A stretch of DNA of 64,000 bases from the NCBI RefSeq assembly GCF_963678635.1, contig NC_087071.1, positions 8,141,605 through 8,205,604 of the forward strand. Direction: 5' to 3'. The notes under the pieces are model-generated. The model was not told where the DNA came from. It did no database searches and worked only from the letters and a program-made list of their open reading frames with translations. A program made the translations under genes and the position numbers. Every line of letters starts with the position of its first letter. Position 1 is the first letter of the stretch. The stretch is from Symsagittifera roscoffensis. Taxonomy: Eukaryota > Xenacoelomorpha > Acoela > Convolutidae. Shown here one piece after another: positions 1-12,776 of this stretch.

Positions 1-480
1 AATTCTGACTTGAGCAGTAGCCTAAGAGCAATTTTAGAGTCGGTAAGTCGAAAATAAAAAACCAAGGTCGAAAAATTTTCAGAGTGGGTGAATCATCTGA
101 ATGTGCGTTAGTATGATTAACGGTTGATGAATAATTCATACTTTTTTTATCGATCTCAGAGTAATTTTGAGAAAAAAAAATCAACATGGAACTCGCTGCA
201 AGAGGCTTAATAATCTGGAGCTTCTTCTGATTGATATCAGGTTTTCAGCGCTTATAAGCTTATGTGCCATAATTGGTTTGTTACAAGGAGCGAAATCTAT
301 CCTTTTGTACTTTGTATGGCGTGTGGGGGGATGATTTTCAAAAAAAAAATTCAAACTTTAGAAAAAAAAATTGGTTTTGTTTTATTTCATTGATTTTTTC
401 AATGTTTTACTGCTCCATAAGCCCTAAAAGGGAGTCGGAACATTCAGGGCTTCGCCCTGATTGAGCAGTCTTGTTGAGTT
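1..480. repeat. Composite repeat at window edge
   Basis: Bases 1-255 repeat, in direct orientation, the sequence at about 2318-2570 of the same arm. Bases 255-480 match the 3' half of a dispersed repeat found complete at 28533-29042. The junction lies at about 255, where the arm sequence stops and the dispersed repeat begins. No coding frame is credible here; the 63-codon frame at 273-464 lies in the repeat. Confidence 0.6.
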
Positions 481-486
481 TATTAT

Positions 487-775
487 CGGCAAAAAAGGAA
501 ATCCATAATTAAACAATTTTCAAACATACTTTATAATCCGTAACATTGGCCATAATCTTCTGAATAACTCGAAGCACGCTTCCAAAAGGCCAGTATTCTT
601 CCTGAATTAGAGTTTAAAAAAAACGGTTATTAAAGGTTAAGTCGGGCTACAGCTCCTCGGGTTAACATGTTTAAAGGTTAGGGTATGGGCGATTTGAACC
701 CGTTCCAATTGTCGAGTCTGTATAAAGCACGTTAGCTTAGGCCGCTCGGCCAACTGTTCTTACACCTCTCGAAAA
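487..775 (-). mobile_element. tRNA-headed SINE, left-arm copy
   Basis: The reverse complement carries a Pol III A box (742-752, TGGCCGAGCGG) and a B box (690-700, GGTTCAAATCG, one mismatch to consensus). It is followed by a non-tRNA body ending in a tail shared with the SINEs at 30408 and 26214. The T-arm does not pair properly, so this is a SINE head rather than a working tRNA gene. The right arm has the same insertion, so it predates the duplication or haplotype split. Confidence 0.6.
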
Positions 776-1519
776 TTGTTTGGTTCGTTCAGCCATTCGT
801 GTCGTCACATAGTATCAAATCGAGGGGAACCTTATGTTTTTTTCATGTCCGAAGCAATTAGAAAAATTGTGGACCTCCTAAGAGGCTGCCTCGCCACCAA
901 AAAATTCGCCATCAATCTTTATTTGGCAAATCAAAATCGTTTCTGACAGTCCGAGAAGGAGAGAACCCGCGCCAAAAAAAGCATTGTGTGATTAAATCTA
1001 ACTAAAATGTGCTGCCTAAAAACACGTATTTATCCTGTTTTTCGTGAACTAGGCTGCGGCGCAGAAATTAAATAGATTTTTAATCGTATGTTGTGAGAGT
1101 TCATTTATCATTTTGGTCGAAGTAGGAAAATCGTAAACAAAATTGTCATTTAAAAAACCATAGACTCCTACTCAAGAAACAAGTTACATCTGCCCATACT
1201 ATTAGTTGCTGTTGCTTGATGCTCTAATTTTTTGTGTGTTGTTTATACAAGAAAATATATCAAGGGTCTGAAAAAATGTTTTAACCAAGATAACGAATAG
1301 CCTGTTCATAACTTTGAAATTGTTTTGAATCAGAAATGCGCTGGTTCGGTTTTGTGTCGACTTCAATTTTGACTCTGCGTTGATAAATATCTTTACGTTA
1401 GACTTTAGAACCACGGGAAAATTTTGGGCGCAAAAAAAAACAAAAAACAGCTTTGATACGCAAGAAACAGATTCGCTTCTTGGATTCGGGATGCCGGAGT
1501 ATAAAAATAACCGAAAACG

Positions 1520-1790
1520 CTAACACAGGCCTGATAATCTTTCCATAGATTTTTTGCTACTCGTAGAAGAAAATAGTTTTTGTTGTTTTTGCATCTCTGT
1601 CCTTGAATGAGAAATCAGGAAAACTTTGTTGTAATTATTAGATTTCGTAAAGATACAGAAGACCTGAAAAAATTTACTGCGATGGCGTTTCCAAAAATTT
1701 CCTTGCAAAACTTCTAAACTTTGATAGCCAAGATAGAAAAAAAAACGAAAAAATGCTCGTGTTAAAAAACATAACAAAAGATTATGTTAT
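1520..1790 (+). pseudogene. Decayed PB1-like exon, left-arm copy
   Basis: The plus-strand frame around 1610-1720 gives short blocks (EDLKKFTAMAF and similar) that line up with [11 protein letters not shown] in the intact minus-strand ORF at 32273-32638. Stops and frame changes break it. The right arm carries the corresponding copy at 29473-29740. The call rests on nucleotide and short peptide similarity visible within this window. Confidence 0.45.
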
Positions 1791-2746
1791 GATCAATTCG
1801 GGTGAAACTCGGCTCTCAAAACTGTTGAAATAAAAAAATAAGGTTAGACGAACCTTTTTAAATGGACGGCAGAAATGAACACACGCAGAGCAAGTTATCA
1901 ACAAAAAGCACCTGTGAACACTTAAGTAAGTTAGAAAGAAAAGTTCAAACATCTACATAGCGAGGGATTTTGCAACAAACTACTATAATTTCCAAAGAAA
2001 ATTTGAAAACTTCTGGACTCTATCTTAGGTTTTCAAAAAAAGGTTTTCTCGTGAATTTTTTTCAACGACTCATATTCTAGTATTGCATATTTTGTCTGCT
2101 TTCCTAAAAGTATAGAAAAATGTTTTAGAGGGCTGCATTCATGTAGGTACAAAAGAACGAATGCACGGAAAACCTCATTCAATCAGAGCTCTTTAAACTG
2201 TAATAATTGAACTGATTGTTTTTTGCAAAACTTTGAACCATGAACTATGGTTGGCTGAATATTTTTTGAGCATTCGTTCACTTGCGCGTAAGAGAAAACC
2301 CTCAAAATGTATCATTAATTCTGACTTGAGCAGTAGCCTAAGAGCAATTTTAGAGTCGGTAAGTCAAAAATAAAAAACCAAGGTCGAAAAATTTTCAGAG
2401 TGGGTGAATCATCTGAATGTGCGTTAGTATGGTTGATGAATAATTCATACTTTTTTATCGATCTCAGAGTAATTTTGAGAAAAAAAAATCAACATGGAAC
2501 TCGCTGCAAGAGGCTTATTAATCTGGAGCTTCTTCTGATTTATATAAGGTTTTCAGCGCTTTCTGGAAATTCGTTTCGCGTAAAATTTTTCTTTAGTTTC
2601 TAAGCGTTCCTAAATTGAATTTCAAAAAAAAAATCAATCAATCATTTGTATTTTTCATCCTGGACTACTTCGTCAGAAACCAAGAAACCATTGTGCGTAT
2701 GACAGTCAAATCAGAGCATCAATAACGGTAAAACGTTTTGTTAATC

Positions 2747-3123
2747 TGAGTTTGGTATGGATTACTGTACTCATAGAGTAATTTCAGATAAGATACACCG
2801 TCTGCTCGTTACGCTATCTTATTTTCGGTCGGATAGTTTCGTGCAACTTCTTAGTCTAATACCGATCTTAATCTTACTCTTATATCTCCTAGTCTCAATA
2901 GATCTAGTGTATACTGGTTTGTGCGAGTTAGTTTCCAGAAGGAGAACAACTGTATTCTAAGTTTAATTCAAATTGCTCTGTTGCTGAAACTACAAGTAGT
3001 TTCAGCACTTACAAATAAGTGTAAATGTTAGTTACGGAATGTGATTGGTTAGTTAAAAATATTATAAAGAATTAGAGAATTTTTTTATAATCATTTATGA
3101 ATTTTAGTTTGGAACTGGTTCCA
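2747..3123 (+). repeat. 5' LTR of gypsy-type element
   Basis: It matches 14617-14994 with scattered substitutions, and a related LTR lies on the minus strand at 58345-58808. It contains a perfect stem-loop (2982-2993 paired with 2996-3007, 2-nt loop) that is kept in all three LTRs. It begins TG and ends CA, as usual for retroviral-type LTRs. Confidence 0.9.
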
Positions 3124-4732
3124 CCCATCCGGGGCTTGGAGAGTTTTTAGTTTTTTTTGTTTTAATGTATTGGAGGACGGGTAATGTAGGTTCTTTTGGA
3201 AGTTGCGAGCATTGGCTTCTTGGGGGAAGAAGAAGTGTGGCTGTTGGTGTTTGACGGGTGAAGATTGTCATGTTTGTATTTATAGATGGGTCTCGTTGAT
3301 CGTGGTAGTCTTGTGTGATTGTGTCTAGACTTCTGATTGATGCAATGATGTTTCGATTTCGTCAAGTTTGGAGCGAGACTGCGTGCAGGGTGAAATTCAA
3401 CCTTTTCCGTGTGTTGTGCGAAGTGACTAGGATCTGTACGTGTATTCAACATCGAGATCGCCATTGGTCTGGTTCAAGGGTTTTCCTTTGCTGCGATGAT
3501 GGGTCTACAATTTAAATCCTTTGAGGTAGTTACTCCGGCAGCAAATCAAATAGATTTGCCATTCCGAAATTGTAATTTGATTGGATTGTTGTCTACTTTG
3601 CTGCTTGTCTTTTGGGTTTTACGAAATCTATACATATTGCATTTATCTTTTAGATATATAAATTTCCTTGTTAATTTTAGTTTTTACTTATGATTTGTTA
3701 TTAATAGTTATAGCAAAAGCGTTTTTACATTAGTTTGGTTATTTTTAATTTTAAAGAGTCGCTCAACGTAGAGCAAATCTTGGCAAAAACAGAGTGTTGG
3801 TCACAAAGGAAAATGTAGCGCTCAGGACGTCCCTCTGTTTGGTGAGGCCAGAAGTGGGGTATAAGTTTGAGGTCGCTTTGTGCAGAGTCTTTTTTTATGT
3901 TAAACCTTTTGTTTCGTTTTTATTACTTGTTTTTTCTCTTTTTATTTTGGTTGTGTTCTTTTCTCAAAAATCGATTTTTTTGGTTTGGTTTTGTCTTTCG
4001 ACTTTTTCGTGTTTTATTCGATTGTGTTAAGACTTGAAATTGGCCTGAAAGAGAACAAATTATCCAGTTTTAATCTGGTTTTAGTCTGGTTTGGGTACCG
4101 CGGACTTTTCTTTCTTAGTCATGCCATTAGTTTGTGGTTTTGTGACAATAGTTAGCTTCGTTGGTTATTGTAGTTTACTATATAATTATTTACAATCGGG
4201 TTAAAAGAAAAAATGAAAAGTGTGAAAACTGGTTAGAGTTGTTATCAGTGAAAGTTAAAACTTAAAGTTAATAATTTAAACAATTCTTTGTGAGCTGTGC
4301 GATTGTGGAAAAAAATTCTGGGCGAGTGAATAATTCAAATTTTACAAAAGAAGCGTCCTTTAAAAAGGTTAGTACTTGTATAAATTTATCTGCAAATTTT
4401 TTATGAATTTACTGCGATGGAATTTTAATTTTACTGCTTTTGGGAATTTTTAATTTATTAATTTACTGCTTGGTAAAAAGAAATTTATTGCATTGGGGAT
4501 TTTTTAGTAATTTACTGCTATTTGTAAGAAATTTTCCTGTTTTTTTTTAAATTTAACTGCGATTCGTGATAACGAGTTTAGAAATTTTGAGAAGGAGGTT
4601 TTCAATTTTTTATTTGTTTTTTGTTTGTTTTAGATGATGAGGTGATGAGATCTAAAAAGAAAGTGAAACATTTACAAAGAATGGTTAGTTGTGTTTTGAA
4701 CCTAACAGTTTAAGATTCATACTTATACTTAT

Positions 4733-5059
4733 TTAATCATCAGCAAAAAATCCCTTTGGGAAAATATCTTGAGTGACGTTCGATGTTGTTCGAAATTTAG
4801 CAAATAAGTGGGTGTTATATTTAGTTTGCAGTAGTGGCCAAAGCAATTCAAGTGCTTTGATGATCTTGTGTTCTTCACTACTTGGTGAGAATTCATGCGC
4901 TGTGTTTTGGATTAGAAAATAAACCTTATGATTATATTTGGTGTTACGAATGTATTCTAGGATTGGGATTTCAACGGGCTGTATGTATTCGTGAGGGACA
5001 ATTAGTGGGCGGGATTCATCATTATTGATAGTTCGGGTTAGTGGGCAGAATATATACAT
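4733..5059 (-). pseudogene. Antisense ORF of unknown product
   Basis: A 108-codon open frame with mixed polar and hydrophobic composition and no low complexity. It contains a segment rich in Ile, Tyr and Glu (PVEIPILEYI) and ends in a polar tail. It overlaps the preceding minus frame (5038-5265) by 22 bases, as expected when a single frameshift has split one gene. No domain is recognised. It belongs to the antisense block of the gypsy-type element and is probably the distal part of the same reading unit. Confidence 0.35.
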
Positions 5060-6706
5060 TTTCGGACGGGGTCGTAATTTCTAAGGATTCCGTACATGTT
5101 AGTGTCTTTGATACAATATGTGAAGTTTAGGAAAAAGGATGAAGTATATTTGGAGTTAATAAATTGAAAACGATGGTGTGGGTTTCGTGATGGTGTATTA
5201 GTTGTGTAATGGTGTTGTATGAAACTATAGTAAGTGTATGTGTGAGTTTGTTTTGTGCGTAACACAATTTGACGTGAGCAGTGTAAGTCACGTTCTTTGG
5301 GTGTCAGGAAATTAAAGGTTAATGAAAAGTGGTTAATTTTACTGAAATAAGAGTCGTTAGCCTTTTGTCGCGAAGTGCTGCGTATATAATGTGGTAAAAT
5401 TTCTTATTCATGCAGTTGATAGTAATTTCATATGAGGATTTGATGAAAACTTTCTCAGTTAGCTGGGGGTTAGTGCTAATATCGTCATTTGAAAAGATAT
5501 CTTCATTGGGTCGTAAATGGCGTGGTCATGATGGTTAATTGGAAGTCTATTAGCTTTTTGTGCAGTGAATCTAGTCAAGGTTTGGTTTAATCCGATAGTT
5601 GTGAACTGTTTTTCGTGAAGTGCTGTAGTGAGATGATATAGCCTAGTTTGACATAATTCATTATTATCTGGATTATCATATAGTAGGAGTGATAATGGGT
5701 TAATGAAGTGATAGCAGTGGGAAGTAATGCATGTTCGTTAACGTAATTTGGTTTTTCTTTGTTAGGTTTTGAGTGATAGTAAGTATATTGTGGAAAAAAT
5801 GGTAAGCATACCTGGAGGACTTCCTTTGTGCTAGTATGAAGTGGATAATCCAAAAAATTTGAGCTGGTCGAGGTTTAGAAGGGAACTGAATATTGGGGAA
5901 TTTTCGTTTAAATACTCGGTGGGCTCGGGTTTCTCCAGTAGTGGATGGGGAGTTGGAGGATTCTGATGATGTCATGGTCTGTGAGAGGTGATGAATAGTT
6001 TGTGTGTTAGGGTGTTGTAGTAGTTGTTGAAGGGCTATGAAGTTATCTAATGCGTTTTCAAGTTCAGTATCTAGAGCGGTCAGGTGGCTCGCTGGTCATT
6101 GGGGAGTAGATTGGGGTTGCATCAGTGTAGGAGAAAGGGGATGAGGAAGGTTCATCGGGGATTTGGGTATGGGTGGCCTGAAAGGGGGTTGTGAAAAAGT
6201 GGATGGGCTAGGTTCGGAGTCTGCAAGCTCATCGGAGGTTTCAATGTCAGAGTTATTAAATTGTGAAATGGTGTGAAAAACTGTGTTCGTTGAAGTGTTG
6301 TCTGAGTCCATGCTTGGTGAATTGTTATTTATGAGGGTTCAGGGTAGAGAGGGAAATCAAAAATTGGTAAGATCTGGGAGTGACGTTGGAGGTTGGATGG
6401 GTATGAAAGGGAACGGTTGAAGGATCCAATCTGGCGGCTCATCGTGGGCTAGAAAGATGGTTGTTCTGAGAACAAAATTTAGTTGTATGTGGTTGTTCTA
6501 TAATCTGTTCATACGTCTCGTCTACATTTGGTTGTTGTGCTACAATGTGGTTAACTGGACTATGTTGGTATCTACGACTTCTTGATATGTGCTCTGTTAG
6601 GGATATGTTCCTGTAATTTCGTGATACTAAAGATAATGAATGGTTATTTTGTAATGTATGTAATTGTGATGTAGTAGGTGTTGTGTTTCTAGTGTTTTGA
6701 GAATTA

Positions 6707-7625
6707 TCATATGTATTGGGTGTATTTGAGAGTTTTTTTGTACTCACTTATTTGAGCGTCTAAAAGTATTTTGTTAATTGAGGTTGAAAATATTCCGATA
6801 AATCCTGCGGAAAGTATGCAAGTTACTTTGCTTCTTTGTTTATTTGTGTGTTTATTGCGCATGTATTGTAAATTCCTTTCTATAATCAAAAGTAAAATCC
6901 AAAAAAATAAATAAAGCTTGCGTATAATATAGTCAATCTTTCTAAGATATAGTAGGGTCATCCTAGAAAGGCGAGTAGTTCAATTTTAAATTTACAAAAC
7001 TAAAGCTATTGACAGAGAAATTACCTTGTGGACGGTATTTTTCACCATTTAGAAATGTAATCTTTTATATTTTTAAAGAATCGACTGTAGTCTTGTGTGT
7101 AGATGTCTGAAAATCCTGCGGTTTCTGCAAGTTTTTGTAAAATTTGGTCGATGGATTGTCCTTGTATTGTGTCCATTTTTGTGAGGAGTTTTTGAAATTG
7201 TTGTTTGCAAATGTGATGTTGTATATCTGACCTGGAGTATATAGCTATTGATTGTATATCTATATTTGGGTTTCTAACAATAGCTTGAAATTTTTCTGGT
7301 AAAAATTTATTTAATGGTGGCATAAGTGTTGGGTACGGTGTTAGAAGATACTATTTATCTTCATCGGGATTTAACTATACAACATTGTGGCTATTTCCAG
7401 ATCCACATGAGACGGCTGTATCCCAGAATCTGTTCTTCCAGAAAGTGTGTCAACAAAATGTACTTTATTTTTGTAGAATATGGGGATTTTTCGGTAACAT
7501 CTTTTTTCTTCAAATACATAAAATGATGATACTTTTTTCATACATGTGGAATATCATAATATATTTCCTTCGTAGTCAATAAATGTTGATCTATTTTCTG
7601 ACAACAAAGATCCTGCATAAGGTCT
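6707..7625 (-). pseudogene. Env-like membrane protein remnant, antisense
   Basis: Reading leftward from 7625, the minus strand encodes a segment with several cysteines and aromatic residues (7625-7330). A helical-looking stretch with repeated Gln/Leu/Ile follows (7323-7042, 93 codons), then a frame with two hydrophobic segments (6961-6707, LYLFFWILLLII and a second one beginning CILSAGFIGIF). An ectodomain, helical stalk and C-terminal anchor in that order resemble a retroelement envelope glycoprotein, but no fusion peptide or furin site is certain. At least two frame breaks separate the parts. It points opposite to gag-pol, which is not the normal place for env. Assignment is by layout, not by sequence match. 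Confidence 0.4.
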
Positions 7626-8689
7626 TTTTAAAACTGCAAGTTGGTGGAGCTAAGGGAGAGGGTAATATAATAGATTGTTTAATTTTTTTGTTATTTCAAA
7701 TTTAAGTGTTAAGTTGTCTTGTGTAAGGATTTGTATATTGTGTTCCTGTATGTCTTTATGAATGTCGTGTCTATAATGTAATCTGTTGAGTGCCCAGTTT
7801 TGTTTTATTGGTTAAATGTTCCTTTTATCTATCGTCTAATTTTGTAGGAAAAATTGGAGGAAATGATGTTGTTGATATCTGACTTAATGAAGGGGTGGAA
7901 GGAAATGAGAGAGTTTCTGGTATTGACAAAGATGTTTCTGATGAGATATCATTTGTTTCATTTACCAAGTTTGGTTCACCTTCAGTGTCATCCAATGTGG
8001 AAGATGTTGTGTTGAAGTTGGGGGGTTAAAGAGATTTTCACGACAAAAAATAAAAACACAGTTTTTCCACAAAAAACTATAAAACCGACAAGGAAACCTT
8101 CAGTTATTCCAATTTTTTCACCGATGGATTATCAAACATTTAGACCAGTAACAACATCAAGACAAACAAATAAGCAAAAAAGACATTAATTAGAAAAAAA
8201 ATCTCAGATCATAACTATAACTTTTTCCAAAAATCCAAAACAACAAAATCCCCCAATATGAATAGCCAAAATAAAATCACAATGAACTACATCAAGCTTC
8301 TCAATCAGTATTTTCTGACGATCAACCAGGAGCTACACTAGATCGTAGCAAAAATTGTCCATTTTTCCTACAAAAAAAAAACACAGCAAACAAACATCAT
8401 ATTAGGAATCAACCACATTACTCAGAAGATGTAGAACAAAATTATCAAAATCAACAGTTTAACACAAATCATCATCACAATAACTGCAACATCGACCAAC
8501 CTGATCTTTTCGAACCATATACACGAAACGATTAAAAGTAAACAAGACATCAGTTCACCTCAAATAATATTTTTCAATCACAAAACCCAGTGAAAACACA
8601 AAAATATTATCAAACTCAAATGCAAAAAAAAAATTCCACTACCATATTATCTACAACAATTTGAAAAAACCAAGACTCGACTCTTTAAT

Positions 8690-10250
8690 TTTTCTCGAAT
8701 ACCAAATGCCGCAGAATCACTACGATTGACTATGAATCGATACCTTCACAGGAATAGATCCCGAATACTCCGTAGAAGATTATTTAATTGCCGTCACAGC
8801 AAATTTAGTTTTAATTATAGGACCTGAACCAGTAAATACACCACTTCATCAAAAACGGATACATAGACGCACAGCTCTAATCCAAACCACACTTAGTGGC
8901 GCAACCCAGAAATGGTTTTCAGTTGTACCCATAGATAATAATTTACATTGGAAAATAATCACACAAGAACTTTCAAAATCGTTCGACTCCGGAAGAAACA
9001 AACAACACCAAAGTGTTTCATGCAATGAAATTCGTTGAAATTCGTAGAATCATAAACGAAACAAACAAACAACTTGCAGTAAGAATTGAAACACTAGTAA
9101 GAAAAGCATATTCCCTTAATACACATGATTAAAAGAATACAAAAAATGACAGAAAAATTTATAATGACTCTACTAGCTCAGTTACAAAAAATAGCAATAA
9201 AAAAGAATGTATCACATCCATATTCAATCCGAGAACCTGATAGATACCTCAGAAATTTAGTAGATAAATAGAACAAGCTGAAATCACTATGAAATTGGAA
9301 GAAACAGCAAATTTGAAATTACAATATGTAAATAACAAATAAACCACTATTTCACAGATAAATCATATTCAAGACTCTGACACTGAACTAGCTGAATAAG
9401 TTACGCAAATAAAAAATATCTAGGAGAGCACCCAAACTTTAAAGGCAAACCATCATTGAAAAAATGGTGTAACTATTGCCGTAGATACAGACACAGCATT
9501 GCTGAATGTAGACAAAAACAACAAGACAATCAGAACAAACCACAAAAACACAAAATATATCATTTTACCCATACTTGAAAAAAGACCAAAATCTACCAAA
9601 CAAAATCATTCACAGTAAGAACATTTCGGGAAACCCATTACCTGATAATTATAATGTGTCTAGACAACAATCACCCTACAGATACAACTATCGTGGATGA
9701 TCTCCAGATCAAAGAAATCCACGAAATTTCTCACAAATTAGAAATATTCAATCAAACAGTCTGAACAATCAATACCGAAATAATTATTCAAGATCAAACT
9801 TAAGCAGGAGCAATTACTCAAATCATAACAGGAATCGTTTAAACTCAAACCCCCTCAAATGATCGTTCTAGAAACTCCTCAACTAATAGAAACAGAAACA
9901 ATTCAAACAAAAGGAACAGACAATACCAAATAACAGATCACGAAAGAAATCAAATAAGAGATAAAATTTTAATAAATATCACAGTAGAGCTTATGACAAT
10001 TTTCAAAATCAAAATTCAAATTATCCATATCGAAAAAGAAAATTTTTCCTAATCACCGCACAGAAAAAAAACACAATGTCAGAAATCACAACAAACCTAA
10101 AGAAAAAGTACACCTAAACAACATAGACAAATTAACCAAGTACAATCAACTGAAGAAACTCCATCAGACCCTCCCGGTATTGATAACACAGAAACCACAG
10201 AAGTACATCTAAATCACCTAATCGGCAGACGATGAGAGCAAAACAAAAAA
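8690..10250 (+). pseudogene. Gag-like remnant with CCHC knuckle
   Basis: The plus frame near 8735-9010 gives a capsid-like segment (FTGIDPEYSVEDYL, then RRTALIQTTLSGATQKWF) with the Trp-rich pattern of gypsy Gag. A zinc knuckle lies at 9468-9509 with spacing C-x2-C-x4-H-x4-C and all four ligands kept. The C-terminal part (9.5-10.2 kb) is rich in Asn, Gln, Arg and Ser. Several stops and at least two frameshifts break the frame, for example near 9120 and 9360. The start was not identified; the coding-like strand begins at about 8040. Confidence 0.75.
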
Positions 10251-10439
10251 TACGCTTTCAATAAACATGCTTCAGATTTAAAAAGAATACGAAACACCAT
10301 TAGAATCGAATTTTTACCAAAATAGTAATAACAATCTCCAAAACCCTGATAATATTCAAAAAATAATAGACTATACTGACCAAGAACTTAAAGGAAGTTC
10401 AAGCACAAACAAAATATATCAAAACGCATCAAACAAAAT

Positions 10440-10760
10440 ACAACTACCCAAAGAAAGAATTTGGACAATACCACTTCTTTTAGAAAACTCAAAAAATAAA
10501 GATTTTCAATCACCAGAACTCGAAATTGATTTTTTAATAAACTAAGGAACAGAATCAAAAACAATAAAAATTCCCATCTGGAATGAAATACAAACTTTTT
10601 ATCCAAAGTCAATACGATCAAAAACCTCAAGCAAATTAGCTACAGCGCAAGGATCAAGTTTATATAATTTTGGAAAAATCCCAGATACACAAAAATAAGA
10701 CAAATACTTAAAAATAAAAAACACATCATTTACATTTTTTCAAAAACTAAATAAACAACC
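10440..10760 (+). pseudogene. Aspartic protease remnant, active site lost
   Basis: The plus frame reads EIDFLIN, stop, GTES at 10525-10557, where a retropepsin normally has its catalytic Asp-Thr/Ser-Gly. Asp has become Asn (10540-10542), the next codon is a stop (TAA 10543-10545) and only Gly remains. Downstream hydrophobic beta-like segments continue to about 10760 with another stop. This position, between the Gag knuckle and reverse transcriptase, is the normal gypsy order. Confidence 0.65.
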
Positions 10761-11329
10761 GCCTTTTTTCTCAAAATTCTATCCCATAAATAACAAAGAA
10801 CGAAAACACTTAAAACCACTAGCAAGATATGTATATGTTTTTTCAGTAAATCAACTCCATCAAAATAACATGAAACAGAACAATTAACGGCTATATATGT
10901 CAGGCCTTGAATTCATGCCAATTCGCAAATTTTTTCGAGTAACAATCTCATCCATCAAATCCACAAAAAACACAAATTCAGATGTAATTTTACTACATAT
11001 ATACAACAACTCTCCATACAAAATAACAATACCTCTAGGACTTCTAGGTTATTGCGAAACAAATGCAACAGTTTCTCCCACATTAGAAGTAGCATATAGA
11101 GTAATTAATGTTTTAAAAATATTAGATATTTTTAAATCAACATTTCTTAATGGAGAATTAACAAACAATAATATAATGAGTGATAATAAACGAAAGACAG
11201 ACTATTTTACAAAAACGCCTTATTTCAGACCGACATTCCAGATTTCAGTATACACCAAGATACAACAAAATTTTCTCACAATGTTCATTTTTTGAACATT
11301 CTCAAATTTTACAAAGTGAATTGAACAAC

Positions 11330-12760
11330 TAGCCGAACTGCTACTAAAATACCCAATGCTTTACGCTACATCTAAATTTGATGTTGGAAAAGTAAATTCA
11401 CCACTACATCTACCTCTGAAACCTGTCACAGTTTTCAAAACGCAACGAGCAAGTAAAGCCCAATTCATTTGCTAGACAAAGTTGATAGATTACTAAATGT
11501 TCTAGTACAATATGAAACTATTTCCTCAGTAAATAAAGAAAAACAAGCAAATGGAAACACATTCATAAAATCCGTTATTATCTTAGCTAAAAGATAATCA
11601 TTAAAAATCGTTCTAGACGCAAGATATCTCAATTCACTCATTGATGAATCTAAAGGTAATTGGCCCATTGAACCAATTTAAGTAATTCTCACCAAAAATG
11701 AATGGTAAATATTTCACAACAGCAGGTATGAAAAGTGCACATAATCAAATGCCGTTAGATGAAAAATCACAGCAATTAACACAGTTCGTTATTGGAAATC
11801 AGCAATATGAATTCAATAGAATATTCTATGGAACTTCCATAGGACCAGCAGCTTTCCCAGTATTTATGAGCAAGTTTTTTTGACCGTTCATTCTCAGTAA
11901 AAATGTAATAACATATTTAGACGATGTTTTCATGCAATCACAGGCAAAAAACGAAATGTTGAATGTTTTAGAAAAGCATCATCAATTACTACTTGAAGAA
12001 CAAATCAAAGCAGCCCCGGATAAATCTATTTTTTTTCTCAACAGTGTAAAATTCCTTGGACATATTATCGAAGGAAATACGATCAATCCACTGAAATCCC
12101 GCATAGACGCAATCATAAATCTTCAACCTCCATCAAACAAAAAGAAAATCCAAGAATTTTTTGAAATGCTCAATTTCTTAAGTAAGTACGTTTATAAAAT
12201 GCAACCATGTTTAAGACCATTTTTTAACCTTCTCAGACAGCAAAATAATTTTGAATGGACGACAGAACATCATCAAAGATTTGAAGAAATATAAACACTT
12301 CTCACTGAGCAAATATCACACACCATTCCAGATCCAGATCAACCATTTTATGCTATGTGCGACGCCTCAAATTTTGGCTTCGGCGCAGCATTAATACAAT
12401 CACACAGTGGAACAAACAAAATGAATCATATTTCCGCAAATTCAAGATAATTTACACAAGCTGAATTTAGACTCTCTACACTTATGAGAGAATGCACAGC
12501 TATAAAATACACTCTCACGGAATATGAATTTTTAATACTTCGATCAAAACATCCAACAGTTCTCTTTACAGACCATAAACCTATAATTTTTCTTTTCACA
12601 CAGAAATCAGATCCAAACCCTAGAGTTCATAGATCTCAATTAATTTTAATGAAACTTCACAATCTACATATAGTTTGGAGAGCAGGAAAAAGTCTTGCAC
12701 TACCAGACACACTTAGTAGAAATACACCACCTGAAATATTAATAAAAAAACAACAGTAGA
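11330..12760 (+). pseudogene. Reverse transcriptase and RNase H remnant
   Basis: Blocks in order: a fingers region from 11330, LDARYLNS near 11620, the palm block FTTAGMKSAHNQMPLDE (11710-11760), FYGTSIGPAAF, then the catalytic YLDD at 11914-11925. The thumb and connection follow to 12290. RNase H starts near 12345 with FYAMCDASNFGFGAAL (catalytic Asp at 12361-12363), then REC..IKYTLTEYEFLIL and TDHKPIIFLF, and ends with ALPDTLSR. In-frame stops occur at 11881-11883 and near 12292 and 12450, plus stops in the fingers region. The order and motifs place it in the Ty3/gypsy group. The YLDD aspartates are kept, but the protein cannot be made whole. Confidence 0.85.
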
Positions 12761-12776
12761 AATACCATAAAATATT

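Larger units (their letters stand above)
3160..8030 (-). pseudogene. Antisense coding-like block inside the retroelement
   Basis: Across this block the minus strand is A/C-rich and codon-like, matching the composition of the plus strand in the gag-pol half; the bias flips sharply near 8030. Minus-strand open segments follow one another: about 8030-7826 (Ser/Thr/Pro-rich), 7625-7330, 7323-7042, 6961-6707 (membrane segments), 6747-6439, 6311-6096 (Ser/Pro-rich, disordered), 5975-5700, 5265-5038 and 5059-4733. Stops and frame changes separate them. I recognise no family beyond the env-like part. It may be a true antisense gene set of the element, or an inverted env/accessory segment. Confidence 0.55.

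Noticed and set aside
2757-2960. A 67-codon plus-strand frame with hydrophobic residues
   Set aside because: It lies entirely in the 5' LTR and is closed by stops in the 3' LTR copy.
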